From NCBI RefSeq assembly GCF_003990975.1, contig NZ_RZJR01000008.1:62140-126139 (forward strand): a stretch of DNA of 64,000 nt. The letters run 5' to 3'. Each line of letters starts with the position of its first letter. Position 1 is the first letter of the stretch. Of the stretch, positions 40,822-49,101 are shown one piece after another. Source of the DNA: Cohnella sp. AR92 (GTDB lineage Bacteria; Bacillota; Bacilli; Paenibacillales; Paenibacillaceae). Under the pieces are notes generated by a model that searched no databases, was not told the DNA's origin, and saw only the letters and a program-made list of their open reading frames with translations. The position numbers were made by a program, and so were the translations under genes.

Positions 40822-41340
40822 TCAATAACCGAATGCGTTCGAACGATCCGCGAAAGCGACGAGAATCTCTTCTTCCTCATTGAAATGATTCTTAAGCAGA
40901 GCGTAAGCTTGCAGAAGCTGCGACGCCATCTGCATGGCATCGGCATGCCCGACCGGGATCGGCTTCTCGCTCGCCATCTTCAGGAAGCAATCGATCCGGA
41001 AGAGGGCCTGTTCATGCTCGTGCTCCATGATCGTGAACACTTCCATCTCGTTCCCGAAGTACCAGGCCGCCATCGGGAACAATTCCCGCTCCTCCCAATT
41101 CGAATGCTCGACCAGCGCTTTGCGGAATTCCAACACGGTGAACCGCAGCGTTCTCAGCTTGTAATTGAGAACCAACAGGTCCGTCTCCCGCCGAACCTCG
41201 CATGCTTTGGCGTACACCTCTTGCAGCCCCTCCGACAACAGCGCGTGCTCTTCTTTTAGACGATCGATCGCTTCGTTCAACTGGTACAACGGATGATTGA
41301 ACTCCTGAGGCGTAATCTCGTACGGAATATGGTCCGTCAT
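40822..41340 (-). CDS. Hemerythrin-like HHE-domain protein
   Basis: A 172-residue four-helix protein with metal-ligand pattern residues EEHALL, HSNWEERELFP, MEHEHEQAL and NHFNEEEEIL, consistent with a carboxylate-bridged di-iron centre binding O2 or NO. First gene of an operon with the FNT channel 39 bases downstream. ATG at 41340 has GGAGGG upstream; the longer frame starts inside the promoter. Fnr-type control suggests a role in low oxygen or nitrosative stress, perhaps sensing or storing O2/NO. Confidence 0.82.
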   Translation of the reverse strand: MTDHIPYEITPQEFNHPLYQLNEAIDRLKEEHALLSEGLQEVYAKACEVRRETDLLVLNYKLRTLRFTVLEFRKALVEHSNWEERELFPMAAWYFGNEMEVFTIMEHEHEQALFRIDCFLKMASEKPIPVGHADAMQMASQLLQAYALLKNHFNEEEEILVAFADRSNAFGY

Positions 41341-41376
41341 GCGAATCCCTCCATATCGTCTTCTAAGGATGTTTCC

Positions 41377-41419
41377 AGTGTAGAACAAAAAACGCCTGAA
41401 GTATGTGAAAGAAATCACA
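41377..41419 (-). promoter_or_regulatory. Fnr-activated promoter
   Basis: TGTGATTTCTTTCACA (41404-41419) is a perfect TGTGA-N6-TCACA Fnr/CRP-type box. The -10 TACACT is at 41377-41382. With the start of transcription about 41370, the box centre (41411.5) falls at -41.5, the exact class II activator position. No good -35 is present, as expected for an activated promoter. Confidence 0.85.
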
Positions 41420-41464
41420 TGAACTTATGGAAAAGAGACGGGTCCGTATAGCACGCGCGGCGGA

Positions 41465-41498
41465 GAAAAAAAGGAGCCGAGGCTTATGCCCCAGCTCC
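41465..41498 (-). terminator. Terminator of the rhamnose operon
   Basis: An 11-bp stem with two G-T pairs (41473-41483 with 41488-41498, loop TTAT) is followed on the minus strand by seven T residues. It lies 26 bases past the deoR-type stop. Confidence 0.9.
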
Positions 41499-41523
41499 CA
41501 GCTCTATCATAAAATGCTTAAGC

Positions 41524-42288
41524 TTATACGATGGTGACCGAGATTCCCAGTTCGCGAAGCGGCGCAATCCGGGAATCCTCTGCCCTGCTGTCCGTGATGA
41601 TCGCATCGACGTCGGAGAGACCGGCGACGAACGTGAAGGCTTGAACGCCGAATTTGCTGGCGTCGGCCAGGACGATGACTTCGTCCGCCATGCCGATCAT
41701 CTTGCTCTTGATCCGGGCTTGCAGCTCGTTGGACTCGCTGAAGCCCCGATCCAGATGGACCCCCTTGCACGACAGGAATGCTTTGTCTACGTGATAGGCG
41801 TCAAGGGAACGCTCCGCCAGCGGTCCGACGAACGAAAGCGATCGCTGAGCAAGAATGCCTCCCGTCGAGATGACTTCAATCCTCTCCTTCGAGGCCAGCT
41901 CCGTGGCCACCCGGATGGAATTGGTCAGGACGGTCAGCGGGATATCCGGCATCGCCATCGCCATGTACAGCGCCGTCGAGCTGGCGTCCAGCAGAATGCG
42001 GTCTTTGGGCTGAATCCGCTTGACCGCTTCTTCCGCGATTCGGCGCTTCTCTTCGGCATGGGTGATCTCCCGCTCGGCATAGGGAATCTCCGTTTGCTGC
42101 GGTTGATCCTTCACGCTAACGGCTCCGCCATGGGATCTGCGCAGCCGTCCGGCCTCTTCCAGACGGTCCAGATCGCGACGGATCGTCTCTTCCGTGACCT
42201 GAAACAAGGCGCTCAGCTCGGTAACCCGAATGCTCCCCCTGTCGTTGACCAACTGCACGATTTTCTCATAGCGTTCCGCGGCTAACAT
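41524..42288 (-). CDS. DeoR-family repressor of the rhamnose operon
   Basis: A 254-residue DeoR protein: N-terminal helix-turn-helix (about 18-57; VTELSALFQVTEETIRRDLDRLEEAGRLRRSHGG) and a sugar-phosphate-binding DeoRC domain (LLDASSTALYMAM..LTNS, ADASKFG). It is the last gene of rhaEW-ASRT-rhaA-rhaB. B. subtilis RhaR (YulB) is a DeoR repressor of the equivalent operon, so autoregulated repression through the inverted repeat before rhaEW is likely. GAGGGAATTCC precedes the ATG. Confidence 0.85.
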   Translation of the reverse strand: MLAAERYEKIVQLVNDRGSIRVTELSALFQVTEETIRRDLDRLEEAGRLRRSHGGAVSVKDQPQQTEIPYAEREITHAEEKRRIAEEAVKRIQPKDRILLDASSTALYMAMAMPDIPLTVLTNSIRVATELASKERIEVISTGGILAQRSLSFVGPLAERSLDAYHVDKAFLSCKGVHLDRGFSESNELQARIKSKMIGMADEVIVLADASKFGVQAFTFVAGLSDVDAIITDSRAEDSRIAPLRELGISVTIV

Positions 42289-42317
42289 GGAATTCCCTCA
42301 TTTCCCCTGAATGGCGA

Positions 42318-43796
42318 TTAAAGCCTCTTCAATCCGGTTATGTTCAAGAAGCGCCCGTACGCATCCTGCCATTCTTCCGCGTTCTCCGGCTCGTAGACGA
42401 TGACCGGGAACGAGTCGCGAATGACTCGGCGAGCTTCCCAGATGTCCGACAGCTCGCCGCTCGCGATCCATTGCACGGCCAGGTTGCCGATCGCGCTGCC
42501 TTCCGCCGGACCAGCCCAAACGGGCTTGCCGATGGCATTGGCGGACCACTGGCAGAGCAGCGTGTTCTGAATGCCGCCGCCTACCATATGCAAGCCGCCG
42601 AAGCGTTGGCCGGACAATTGCTCCGTCAGCTCCAGCACGTAACGGTACTTCAGCGCCAGGCTCTCGAGTATGCAGCGAACGATCGCTCCCGGGCTCTCCG
42701 GCGCCTTCTGTCCGGTACGTTCGCAGTACTTCCGAATCTGTCCAGGCATGTCCCCCGGATGGAGGAACAGGTCGTCGTCCGGCTCAATGAAGGCCGCGAG
42801 CGGATCGGCGAGATTCGACATCTTTACTAGTTCGGGGAAGGAATACGATTCTCCTGCCCGCTCCCATTCTCTTCTGCATTCGTTCAGGATCCACAGGCCC
42901 ATGATGTTCTTCAGCAAGCGGAACGTGCCGTAAGCGCCGCCTTCGTTCGTGAAGTTCAGCTCGCGGGCCCGATCGCTGATGACCGGATGCTCGACCTCGG
43001 TGCCCATGAGGGACCAGGTGCCGCAGCTCAAGTAAGCGAAGGAACGTTCCAGCGCCGGAACGGCGACGACGGCGGAGCCGGTATCGTGCTCGGCAACGGC
43101 ATAGACCGGTACCGAAGCGATGCCCAGCTCTTCCGTCAGCGACGGGCGAAGCGTCCCGACTAGCTGCCCGGGCTGAGCGACCGGACCGAACCACGATTCC
43201 GACAAGCCGAGCTTGCCGAGAAGGTCGGAATCCCAGTTGCCTTGCTTCGGGTTGTAGAGCTGGGTCGTCGTCGAGTTCGTGAATTCGTTGAACGTCTCCC
43301 CGGTCATGAAGTAGCGGAGAAGATCCGGAATCATCAAGAACCGTTTGGCTTCGCGAAGCAGCGGGGAATTCGCCTGCTTCAGCGCATAGAGCTGGAAGAT
43401 CGAGTTGAACGACAGGAACTGGATGCCCGTCCGCGAGAACACTTCCGCCGCCGGAATCTCCGCGAACAGCTTCTCCATGATCCCGTCCGTATGCCGATCT
43501 CGATAATGGTAAGGATTGCCCAGCAGTTCGCCGCCTGCACCAAGGAAACCGAAGTCGACCGCCCAAGAGTCGATCGCGAGGCTGGACAGCTCCGCTCCTT
43601 GATGCTTGGCCTTCAGCAAGCCTTGCTTAAGCTCATGATAGAGACGCAGGATGTCCCAGTGCAGGCGGTCGCCCACCTGAACCGGATCGTTGCCGAAGCG
43701 ATGAAGCTCCTCCGTCTCGATGCGGTTGTCGGTCAATCGGCCGAGCAGCGCCCTTCCGCTGCTCGCGCCGAGATCGTATGCGAGAATGCTCGCCAT
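42318..43796 (-). CDS. rhaB: Rhamnulokinase
   Basis: A 492-residue FGGY carbohydrate kinase phosphorylating L-rhamnulose. Seen: N-terminal ASILAYDLGASSGRALLG phosphate loop, SLAIDSWAVDFGFL, CGTWSLMGTEVEHPV adenosine-site region, and GGLHMVGGGIQNTLLCQWSANAIG near the C-terminus, all RhaB-like. Start ATG has CAAGGGGG upstream, 17 bases after rhaA. Product rhamnulose-1-phosphate goes to the RhaEW aldolase. Confidence 0.93.
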   Translation of the reverse strand: MASILAYDLGASSGRALLGRLTDNRIETEELHRFGNDPVQVGDRLHWDILRLYHELKQGLLKAKHQGAELSSLAIDSWAVDFGFLGAGGELLGNPYHYRDRHTDGIMEKLFAEIPAAEVFSRTGIQFLSFNSIFQLYALKQANSPLLREAKRFLMIPDLLRYFMTGETFNEFTNSTTTQLYNPKQGNWDSDLLGKLGLSESWFGPVAQPGQLVGTLRPSLTEELGIASVPVYAVAEHDTGSAVVAVPALERSFAYLSCGTWSLMGTEVEHPVISDRARELNFTNEGGAYGTFRLLKNIMGLWILNECRREWERAGESYSFPELVKMSNLADPLAAFIEPDDDLFLHPGDMPGQIRKYCERTGQKAPESPGAIVRCILESLALKYRYVLELTEQLSGQRFGGLHMVGGGIQNTLLCQWSANAIGKPVWAGPAEGSAIGNLAVQWIASGELSDIWEARRVIRDSFPVIVYEPENAEEWQDAYGRFLNITGLKRL

Positions 43797-43813
43797 GGGT
43801 ATCCCCCTTGCTA

Positions 43814-45070
43814 TTAACGCTTCAGCAGCACTTCCTGCTCATACGATTTGACGTCGGCCAGCCATTCCTCGCGAACCGGAACGCCGGATTTCGCGCAGTA
43901 GTAATCCCATACCGCGCCGAAAGGATAGGTTTTGAATTCTTCCGACAGAGCGAGGCGGGTCGTGTAGTCGCCGGCGAGCTCCGCTTGCCGAAGCGCTTCG
44001 ATCGGCTCCAGCATGGCGCGCAGCAGCGCCTTGATCGTGTTGCGCGTGCCGATGACCCAAGCCGCGACGCGGTTGATGCTCGCGTCGAAGAAATCAAGTC
44101 CGATATAAGTCTTGCCGAGAAGATCGCCTCGGACGAGCTCCTTGCCGATGTCGAGCAATTCGTCGTCCAGAATGACGACATGGTCGCTGTCCCAGCGGAC
44201 CGGACGGCTGACGTGGAGCAGGATGCCTTCCGCGAACAGCGAGAGCGCGGAGAGCTTGTTCGAGATCACTTCCGTCGGATGGAAGTGGCCGGCGTCCAGG
44301 CAGATCAGCTTGTTGTTCTGCAGCCCGTAGCCCATGTAGAACTCGTGCGAGCCGACGGTATAGGCTTCGGCGCCGATGCCGAACAGCTTGCTCTCCACCG
44401 CGTCTAGATGATGCTGGCGGTTCAGCTCTTCCGCGAACGCTTCGTCCAGGGATTCCTTCAGGCGCTTGCGCGGACCGAGGCGATCGGCCGGAAGGTCCTT
44501 GTAGCCGTCCGGTACCCAGACGTTCATGACGCTCGTCTGGCCCAGCTGCTCGCCGAAGGAAGCGCTAATGCGGCGGGAAGCCTTGACGTGATCGATCCAG
44601 AAGCGGCGGATTTCCGCGTCCGGGTGGCTCAGCGTCAAGCCGTCGCTCGATTTCTCGTGGGAGAAGCAGGTCGGGTTGAAGTCCAGGCCGAGCCCGTTGT
44701 CCTTCGCCCAATCCACCCATTTCTGGAAGTGCTTCGGCTCGAGCTTGTCGAGGTCGACTCTCTCGTCCGTATCGGCGTAAATCGCATGAAGGTTGACCTT
44801 ATGCTTGCCTGGGATCAGCGAGAACGCTTTCTCCAGATCGGCGCGAAGCTCCTCCGGCGTTCTTGCCGCGCCGGGATAGTTGCCGGTGACGGAGATTCCG
44901 CCGGTCAGGTCTTGATCCTTGAACAGGAACCCCTTGACGTCGTCTCCCTGCCAGCAATGCATCGAAATCTTGATTTTCTCCAGCTGCTCCAGCACCTGAT
45001 CGACGTCGATCCCGTGTTCGGCGTATTGTTCCTTGGCAATCTCGTAATTGCGCGCAATCTTCTGGTCCAT
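43814..45070 (-). CDS. rhaA: L-rhamnose isomerase
   Basis: A 418-residue Mn/Zn-dependent TIM-barrel isomerase converting L-rhamnose to L-rhamnulose. Seen: [15 protein letters not shown] near the N-terminus, [50 protein letters not shown] and [13 protein letters not shown], covering the metal and substrate residues of RhaA. Start ATG has GGAGGG upstream. It lies between the ASRT-family gene and rhaB. Confidence 0.95.
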   Translation of the reverse strand: MDQKIARNYEIAKEQYAEHGIDVDQVLEQLEKIKISMHCWQGDDVKGFLFKDQDLTGGISVTGNYPGAARTPEELRADLEKAFSLIPGKHKVNLHAIYADTDERVDLDKLEPKHFQKWVDWAKDNGLGLDFNPTCFSHEKSSDGLTLSHPDAEIRRFWIDHVKASRRISASFGEQLGQTSVMNVWVPDGYKDLPADRLGPRKRLKESLDEAFAEELNRQHHLDAVESKLFGIGAEAYTVGSHEFYMGYGLQNNKLICLDAGHFHPTEVISNKLSALSLFAEGILLHVSRPVRWDSDHVVILDDELLDIGKELVRGDLLGKTYIGLDFFDASINRVAAWVIGTRNTIKALLRAMLEPIEALRQAELAGDYTTRLALSEEFKTYPFGAVWDYYCAKSGVPVREEWLADVKSYEQEVLLKR

Positions 45071-45093
45071 GGTTCCGAGTCCCTCCTCGTTGG

Positions 45094-45465
45094 TTACCGC
45101 ACCGGATAGGCGACGACCGACATGAGAGCGTTCTCAGCTTGGGTCGAGTCCAGGCGGCTGTATTGCACGACGATCGGAATATCGCTTCGCGCCTCGATGG
45201 CGTAAGGAACGCCGACCGGAATCGGCGTTCCCTCCTTGTTCAGGGACGAAGTGCGAATATGCTTGGTGCGTCTCGGCGGTACGACGACGAGGATGTCCTC
45301 GATCGGGTCCCGGTCCTCGAAGAAGATCGTAAAGTTGATCAACGCTTCCTCCGAGGATACGTTGAGGACGCAGACGGACTCGTGGCTAAGCAGCTCCCCG
45401 GAGCTGTTCTCCGGAATGTAGCCGTCCGGAATGATCCAATGCTTCTCGCCTTTGGCTGAATGCAC
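45094..45465 (-). CDS. ASRT (sensory rhodopsin transducer) family protein
   Basis: A 123-residue beta-rich protein resembling the Anabaena sensory rhodopsin transducer family (PF07100). Seen: [62 protein letters not shown] and [22 protein letters not shown]. No rhodopsin gene is present, and homologues occur in sugar-acid and rhamnose operons of Firmicutes (general knowledge, not checked). It lies between rhaEW and rhaA, where B. subtilis-type operons may have the mutarotase rhaM, which is absent here. A sugar-binding or mutarotase-like role is speculation. GTG has GGAGGG upstream. Confidence 0.75.
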   Translation of the reverse strand: MHSAKGEKHWIIPDGYIPENSSGELLSHESVCVLNVSSEEALINFTIFFEDRDPIEDILVVVPPRRTKHIRTSSLNKEGTPIPVGVPYAIEARSDIPIVVQYSRLDSTQAENALMSVVAYPVR

Positions 45466-45507
45466 GTTCGTCCCTCCTTGAATGGATGATTTGTTAAAGC
45501 TTTAAGC

Positions 45508-47577
45508 TTATCGGGTGAACGCCGCTGGCACGCCGCCGTCGATGGTCAGCATGCAGCCGGTCGTCTTCGCCGACTTCGACGATGCGAAGAAGGCCACGCC
45601 TTCCGCGATGTCGCGCGGGTAGATGTTGACGAGCAGCGTCGTGCGCTTGCGGTAGTGTTCTTCCAGTTGGTCCGGCTCGATGCCGTAAGCGGCGGCGCGT
45701 TCGTTGCGCCAGTTGCCGTTCCAGATGGCGGAGCCTTGCAGGATCGCGTCCGGAAGGATCGTGTTGACGCGGATGCCGAACTCTCCGCCTTCCGCCGCGA
45801 TACAGCGGGCCAGGTGAGCTTCGAGCGCCTTGACGGAGCTGTAGGCCGTCACGTTCTTGCCGGCGTAGACGGTGTTCTTCGAAGCGATGAACACCATGTT
45901 GCCGCCGATCGCTTGCTGCTTCATCAGCTTGAACGCTTCGCGGGCCACGAGGAAGTAGCCGGTTCCGAGAACGTTCATGTTCAGGTTCCATTCCTTCAGG
46001 GACGTCTCGTCGAACGGGCTGGAAGTCGCGAGGCCCGCATTGTTGACGATGATATCGACGCCGCCGTAAGTCAGCGCGGTTTGATTGTAAGCGTCGATGA
46101 TCATCTCTTCGCTCGTTACGTCCATTTTAACGGCGATCGCACGGTTCTCGCCATACTTCTCGTTGATTTCCGCCGCGACTTTCTCGGCGCCTTCTTGGTT
46201 CAGGTCGGCCAGCACGACATGCGCGCCTTCCGAGACGAGACGGCGAGCGGTCTCGCTGCCGATGCCGCCGGCGCCGCCCGTGATGAAGGCAACCTGGCGG
46301 GAGAACTCGGCTTCCGGCGGAGCCAGGGACAGCTTATAAAGCTCAAGAGGCCAGTATTCGACGTTGTAGGATTCGTTCTCGCTCAGGGAGACGAAGTCGC
46401 CCAGAGCCGTCGCGCCGCGCATGACGGCGATCGCGCGATGGTAGAGAGCGCCGCTGACCTGGGAGTTGGACCAGCTCTTGCCCGTGTTGATCATGCCGAC
46501 GCCCGGAATCAGGATGACGCGAGGCGCGGCTTCGAACATCACGTCGCCTTCGTTCTTGTTGCGCTCGAAGTAAGCTTGGTATTGCTGCTTGTAGGCCGCG
46601 ATGCTGTCTTTCAGGATCGCCTTCAGGCCGTCGATATCGTCCGCGTTCGGAGTCCATTCGACGAACAAGGGAACGACCTTCGTATGAACGAGGTGATCCG
46701 GGCAAGCCGCGCCGACTTGCGACAGCTTCGGCGAGTTCTCGCCGCCGACGAACGCCAGAACGTCGTCTTGGTCGTCGAAGCTCAGGATCATCTTCTTGGA
46801 ATCGCTGACCGCGCCGCGAACGGTAGGCATAACCGCGGCCGCGATCCGGCGGCGGACGTCAGCCGGCAGAGCCGCATGGCGAACGCCGCCGAACAGCTTC
46901 GCTTCGTTCACGCGAGCTTCGATGAACGCTTCCGCCTCGCTGATGATCTTGATCGTCTGAGCGTACGCTTCTTCGCTCGTCTCGCCCCACGTGACCAGGC
47001 CGTGCTTCTCCATCAGCACCAGCTCCGCCTTCGGGTTGGCGAGAACGCCTTCGGCGATCATCTTGGACAGCGTGAAGCCCGGACGCACGTAAGGAACCCA
47101 TACGAAACGGTCGCCGAAGATTTCCTTGGCCAGTTCTTTGCCGTTATGCGCGCAGCAGAGGCTTATGATCGAATCCGGATGAGTGTGGTCGACATGCTTG
47201 TAAGGAAGGAAAGCGTGAAGCAGCGTCTCGATCGAAGCGCGCGGGTGCTTGGCGTCGATCATGCAGTTCGCCAGGTAAGCAACCATCTCTTCATCCGACA
47301 TCTCGCTTCTCTCGAACAGAGGGCGGATATCGTCCATGCGCAGGCCCGTGAAGTTGCCGGCCTTCATCGACGCGAGGTCGGAGCCGCTGCCTTTCACGTA
47401 CATAACCTCGACGTCGCGGCCGCGGAAGTCCTTCACGACCGTCTTCGCCGAAGTGTTGCCGCCGCCCCAGTTGCAGACGCGGCGATCCGCGCCGATGATG
47501 TTGGAACGATAGACGAGTTGATCGAGTCCGCTCTCGAATTGCGATGCTTTCGAAGAATCCCACAAGCTCTGTACCAT
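45508..47577 (-). CDS. rhaEW: Bifunctional rhamnulose-1-phosphate aldolase/lactaldehyde dehydrogenase
   Basis: A 689-residue fusion. N-terminal class II aldolase (about 15-420) with zinc-ligand segments HTHPDS and EKHGLVTWG; it splits rhamnulose-1-phosphate into dihydroxyacetone phosphate and L-lactaldehyde. C-terminal short-chain dehydrogenase (about 428-689) with TGGAGGIG nucleotide loop, NNAG and catalytic Tyr/Lys in YSSVK; it oxidises lactaldehyde to L-lactate. First gene of the rhamnose operon, with GGAGG eight bases before ATG. The L-lactate product links directly to the lutABC genes in this window. Confidence 0.95.
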   Translation of the reverse strand: MVQSLWDSSKASQFESGLDQLVYRSNIIGADRRVCNWGGGNTSAKTVVKDFRGRDVEVMYVKGSGSDLASMKAGNFTGLRMDDIRPLFERSEMSDEEMVAYLANCMIDAKHPRASIETLLHAFLPYKHVDHTHPDSIISLCCAHNGKELAKEIFGDRFVWVPYVRPGFTLSKMIAEGVLANPKAELVLMEKHGLVTWGETSEEAYAQTIKIISEAEAFIEARVNEAKLFGGVRHAALPADVRRRIAAAVMPTVRGAVSDSKKMILSFDDQDDVLAFVGGENSPKLSQVGAACPDHLVHTKVVPLFVEWTPNADDIDGLKAILKDSIAAYKQQYQAYFERNKNEGDVMFEAAPRVILIPGVGMINTGKSWSNSQVSGALYHRAIAVMRGATALGDFVSLSENESYNVEYWPLELYKLSLAPPEAEFSRQVAFITGGAGGIGSETARRLVSEGAHVVLADLNQEGAEKVAAEINEKYGENRAIAVKMDVTSEEMIIDAYNQTALTYGGVDIIVNNAGLATSSPFDETSLKEWNLNMNVLGTGYFLVAREAFKLMKQQAIGGNMVFIASKNTVYAGKNVTAYSSVKALEAHLARCIAAEGGEFGIRVNTILPDAILQGSAIWNGNWRNERAAAYGIEPDQLEEHYRKRTTLLVNIYPRDIAEGVAFFASSKSAKTTGCMLTIDGGVPAAFTR

Positions 47578-47601
47578 GATTCAAACCTCCGAATTGTTGG
47601 T

Positions 47602-47683
47602 TTTGTTTTTGTTTATGTGTGGCTATTTCGGATTATAGCACCTTTGTTTTTGTTTGAATACCCTTATTTCAAACAAAAACAAA
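47602..47683 (-). promoter_or_regulatory. rhaEW promoter and DeoR-type operator
   Basis: A 16-bp perfect inverted repeat, TTTGTTTTTGTTTGAA (47643-47658) and its complement (47668-47683), has a 9-bp spacer. A third 13-bp copy of the arm is at 47602-47614. The -10 TATAAT (47632-47637) lies between them, so the sites bracket the promoter. AT-rich direct/inverted sites are typical of DeoR regulators. Confidence 0.82.
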
Positions 47684-47818
47684 AATAAAACCACGTACTT
47701 TCGCCGATGGCATTCATCAGACTTATAAGGGCAGGTTACGAACATGAGCCGCGAGCCGCAACGTGCTCGGCAAGCGAGTCTTCCAAACGCGTGTTGTGCC
47801 TATCACTCCGCCATCTTT

Positions 47819-47891
47819 ATCGAACGATTCCCCTTCCGTTAATATCGAAAATGCAACAATATGCGGCTGTAAGTGTCTAATATTTCCGTTA
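47819..47891. repeat. Intergenic repeat, copy C (two inverted modules)
   Basis: Modules ending TTCCGTTA finish at 47841 and 47891, exactly 50 bp apart, the second as GTAAGTGTCTAATATTTCCGTTA. They match the inverted halves of copies A and B; the forward pair is missing. The rest of the 350-base gap (47684-48033) shows no gene. Confidence 0.7.
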
Positions 47892-48033
47892 CGGTTCGGA
47901 TTATATGTCCGATGAATATTGCAATCGAATATCGTCTAAATAAATGGTAACGCTTCAGAGACATGGAATCTGCCATCGAGTACTCCCTAACAAAGTAGGG
48001 GAATGGTTCACTTTCAAAAAAAGGAGGAGTTTC

Positions 48034-48546
48034 ATGGATAACAATCGGAATCAATCGTTCGAAATGGCAATTACGCGCGAATTCGATGCCCCTCGCGAAC
48101 TCGTATTTAAAGCATGGACAGAACTCGGGCATTTCGCGAAATGGTGGGGACCAAAGGGGGTCACCCTCGAAGTTGTTAGAATGGACGCACGATCAGGAGG
48201 CGAGTTTTTAGGATATCAGACGTCAACTGACGGCAATCAGGTCATGTGGGGGAAATTTGCCTACCAAGAGGTTGTCGAACCTGAGAAAGTGGCTTATATC
48301 CGTTCGTTTTCCGACGAGCAAGGCCATACAGTCCGAGCTCCTTTTAAAGCGAGTTGGCCTCTTGAAATTATGAATGTCTTAACGCTGGAAGATAACGAAG
48401 GAAGAACGGTTCTAAAACTGAGAGGTTGCCCTGTGATTGCTTCCGCTGAGGAACTAGACAACTATATCGGTATGGCTCCAAAGCTCCGACAAGATCTTGA
48501 GGGTACGTTCGATAAACTTGCCGACTATCTTGTCTCCATGAAATAG
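48034..48546 (+). CDS. AHSA1-type SRPBCC domain protein
   Basis: A 170-residue helix-grip (START/Bet v1-like) protein. Seen: REFDAPRELVFKAWTELGHFAKWWGPKGVT at the N-terminus, ARSGGEFLG, and a C-terminal amphipathic helix LRQDLEGTFDKLADYLVSMK. The fold has a hydrophobic ligand cavity; the ligand is unknown. ATG has AAAGGAGGAG upstream. Codons are visibly more A/T-ended than in neighbours, and it is one of few plus-strand genes here, so it may be a recent arrival. Such genes often pair with an ArsR regulator; none is present. Confidence 0.82.
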   Translation: MDNNRNQSFEMAITREFDAPRELVFKAWTELGHFAKWWGPKGVTLEVVRMDARSGGEFLGYQTSTDGNQVMWGKFAYQEVVEPEKVAYIRSFSDEQGHTVRAPFKASWPLEIMNVLTLEDNEGRTVLKLRGCPVIASAEELDNYIGMAPKLRQDLEGTFDKLADYLVSMK

Positions 48547-48553
48547 AATGCGA

Positions 48554-48592
48554 GAGCAGCCTAGGACTTTATTTTCTCGTCCATGGCTGCTC
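48554..48592. terminator. Bidirectional terminator between convergent genes
   Basis: GAGCAGCC (48554-48561) pairs with GGCTGCTC (48585-48592). An inner GGAC/GTCC stem extends it after a small internal loop. T-runs are short on both sides. Confidence 0.6.
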
Positions 48593-48600
48593 CTGTTCCC

Positions 48601-49101
48601 TTATTTCTGCGACTGCGAAGACAGGATCGCCGACAGAACCGTATGCGAAACGACGTTCCGATCGCGATAGACGTCCTGGATCGCATCCTCATACTCGCTC
48701 AGCAGGCCGCCCTGCAGCATCACGGTCCGGAAACCGCGCTCCGCGGCACCGTTGTACGTCGCGAGCACGCAATATTGGGCGGCGTAGCCGGAGAGGACGA
48801 CCAGATCCGGAGAGTAATCGCTAAGGATTTGCTCCAGGTCGGTGTTCCAGAAGGAATTAGAGGACAGCTTCGTGACCTGGCGGTCCTCGGGAGCGACGAC
48901 GATCTCCGGAACGATATCGAGCCCTCCCTTGCCGTCGTCCGGCTCTTCCACGTCGCGAACGTGAATGACGAGCTGATCGTGCTTGCGCATCATTCCGGCG
49001 ACATAATTGATGTACTCGAACGGCTTCGCGACATTGCGATAAGGCCGCAGCTCATTGATAAAGATATTCTGGACGTCAATGATGACAAATGCGATTTTCA
49101 T
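48601..49101 (-). CDS. Isochorismatase-like cysteine hydrolase
   Basis: A 166-residue Rossmann-like hydrolase. Seen: the catalytic aspartate in FVIIDVQNIFI, a lysine in the TKLSSNSFWNT segment, and the nucleophile in LSGYAAQYCVLATYNGAAERG, the D-K-C triad of the isochorismatase/nicotinamidase group. Such enzymes cleave amides, carbamates or vinyl ethers; the substrate is unknown. ATG at 49101 overlaps the previous stop (ATGA), so it is coupled to the AAC(3)-like gene. Last gene of a four-gene operon. Confidence 0.82.
   Translation of the reverse strand: MKIAFVIIDVQNIFINELRPYRNVAKPFEYINYVAGMMRKHDQLVIHVRDVEEPDDGKGGLDIVPEIVVAPEDRQVTKLSSNSFWNTDLEQILSDYSPDLVVLSGYAAQYCVLATYNGAAERGFRTVMLQGGLLSEYEDAIQDVYRDRNVVSHTVLSAILSSQSQK

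Noticed and set aside
45655..47688. 677-codon plus-strand open frame opposite rhaEW
   Set aside because: Antisense shadow of the aldolase/dehydrogenase gene; no ribosome binding site and no recognisable domain.
47944..47960. Possible catabolite-responsive element (TGGTAACGCTTCA) between the rhamnose operon and the AHSA1 gene
   Set aside because: One base shorter than the consensus and far from either promoter; chance match is likely.
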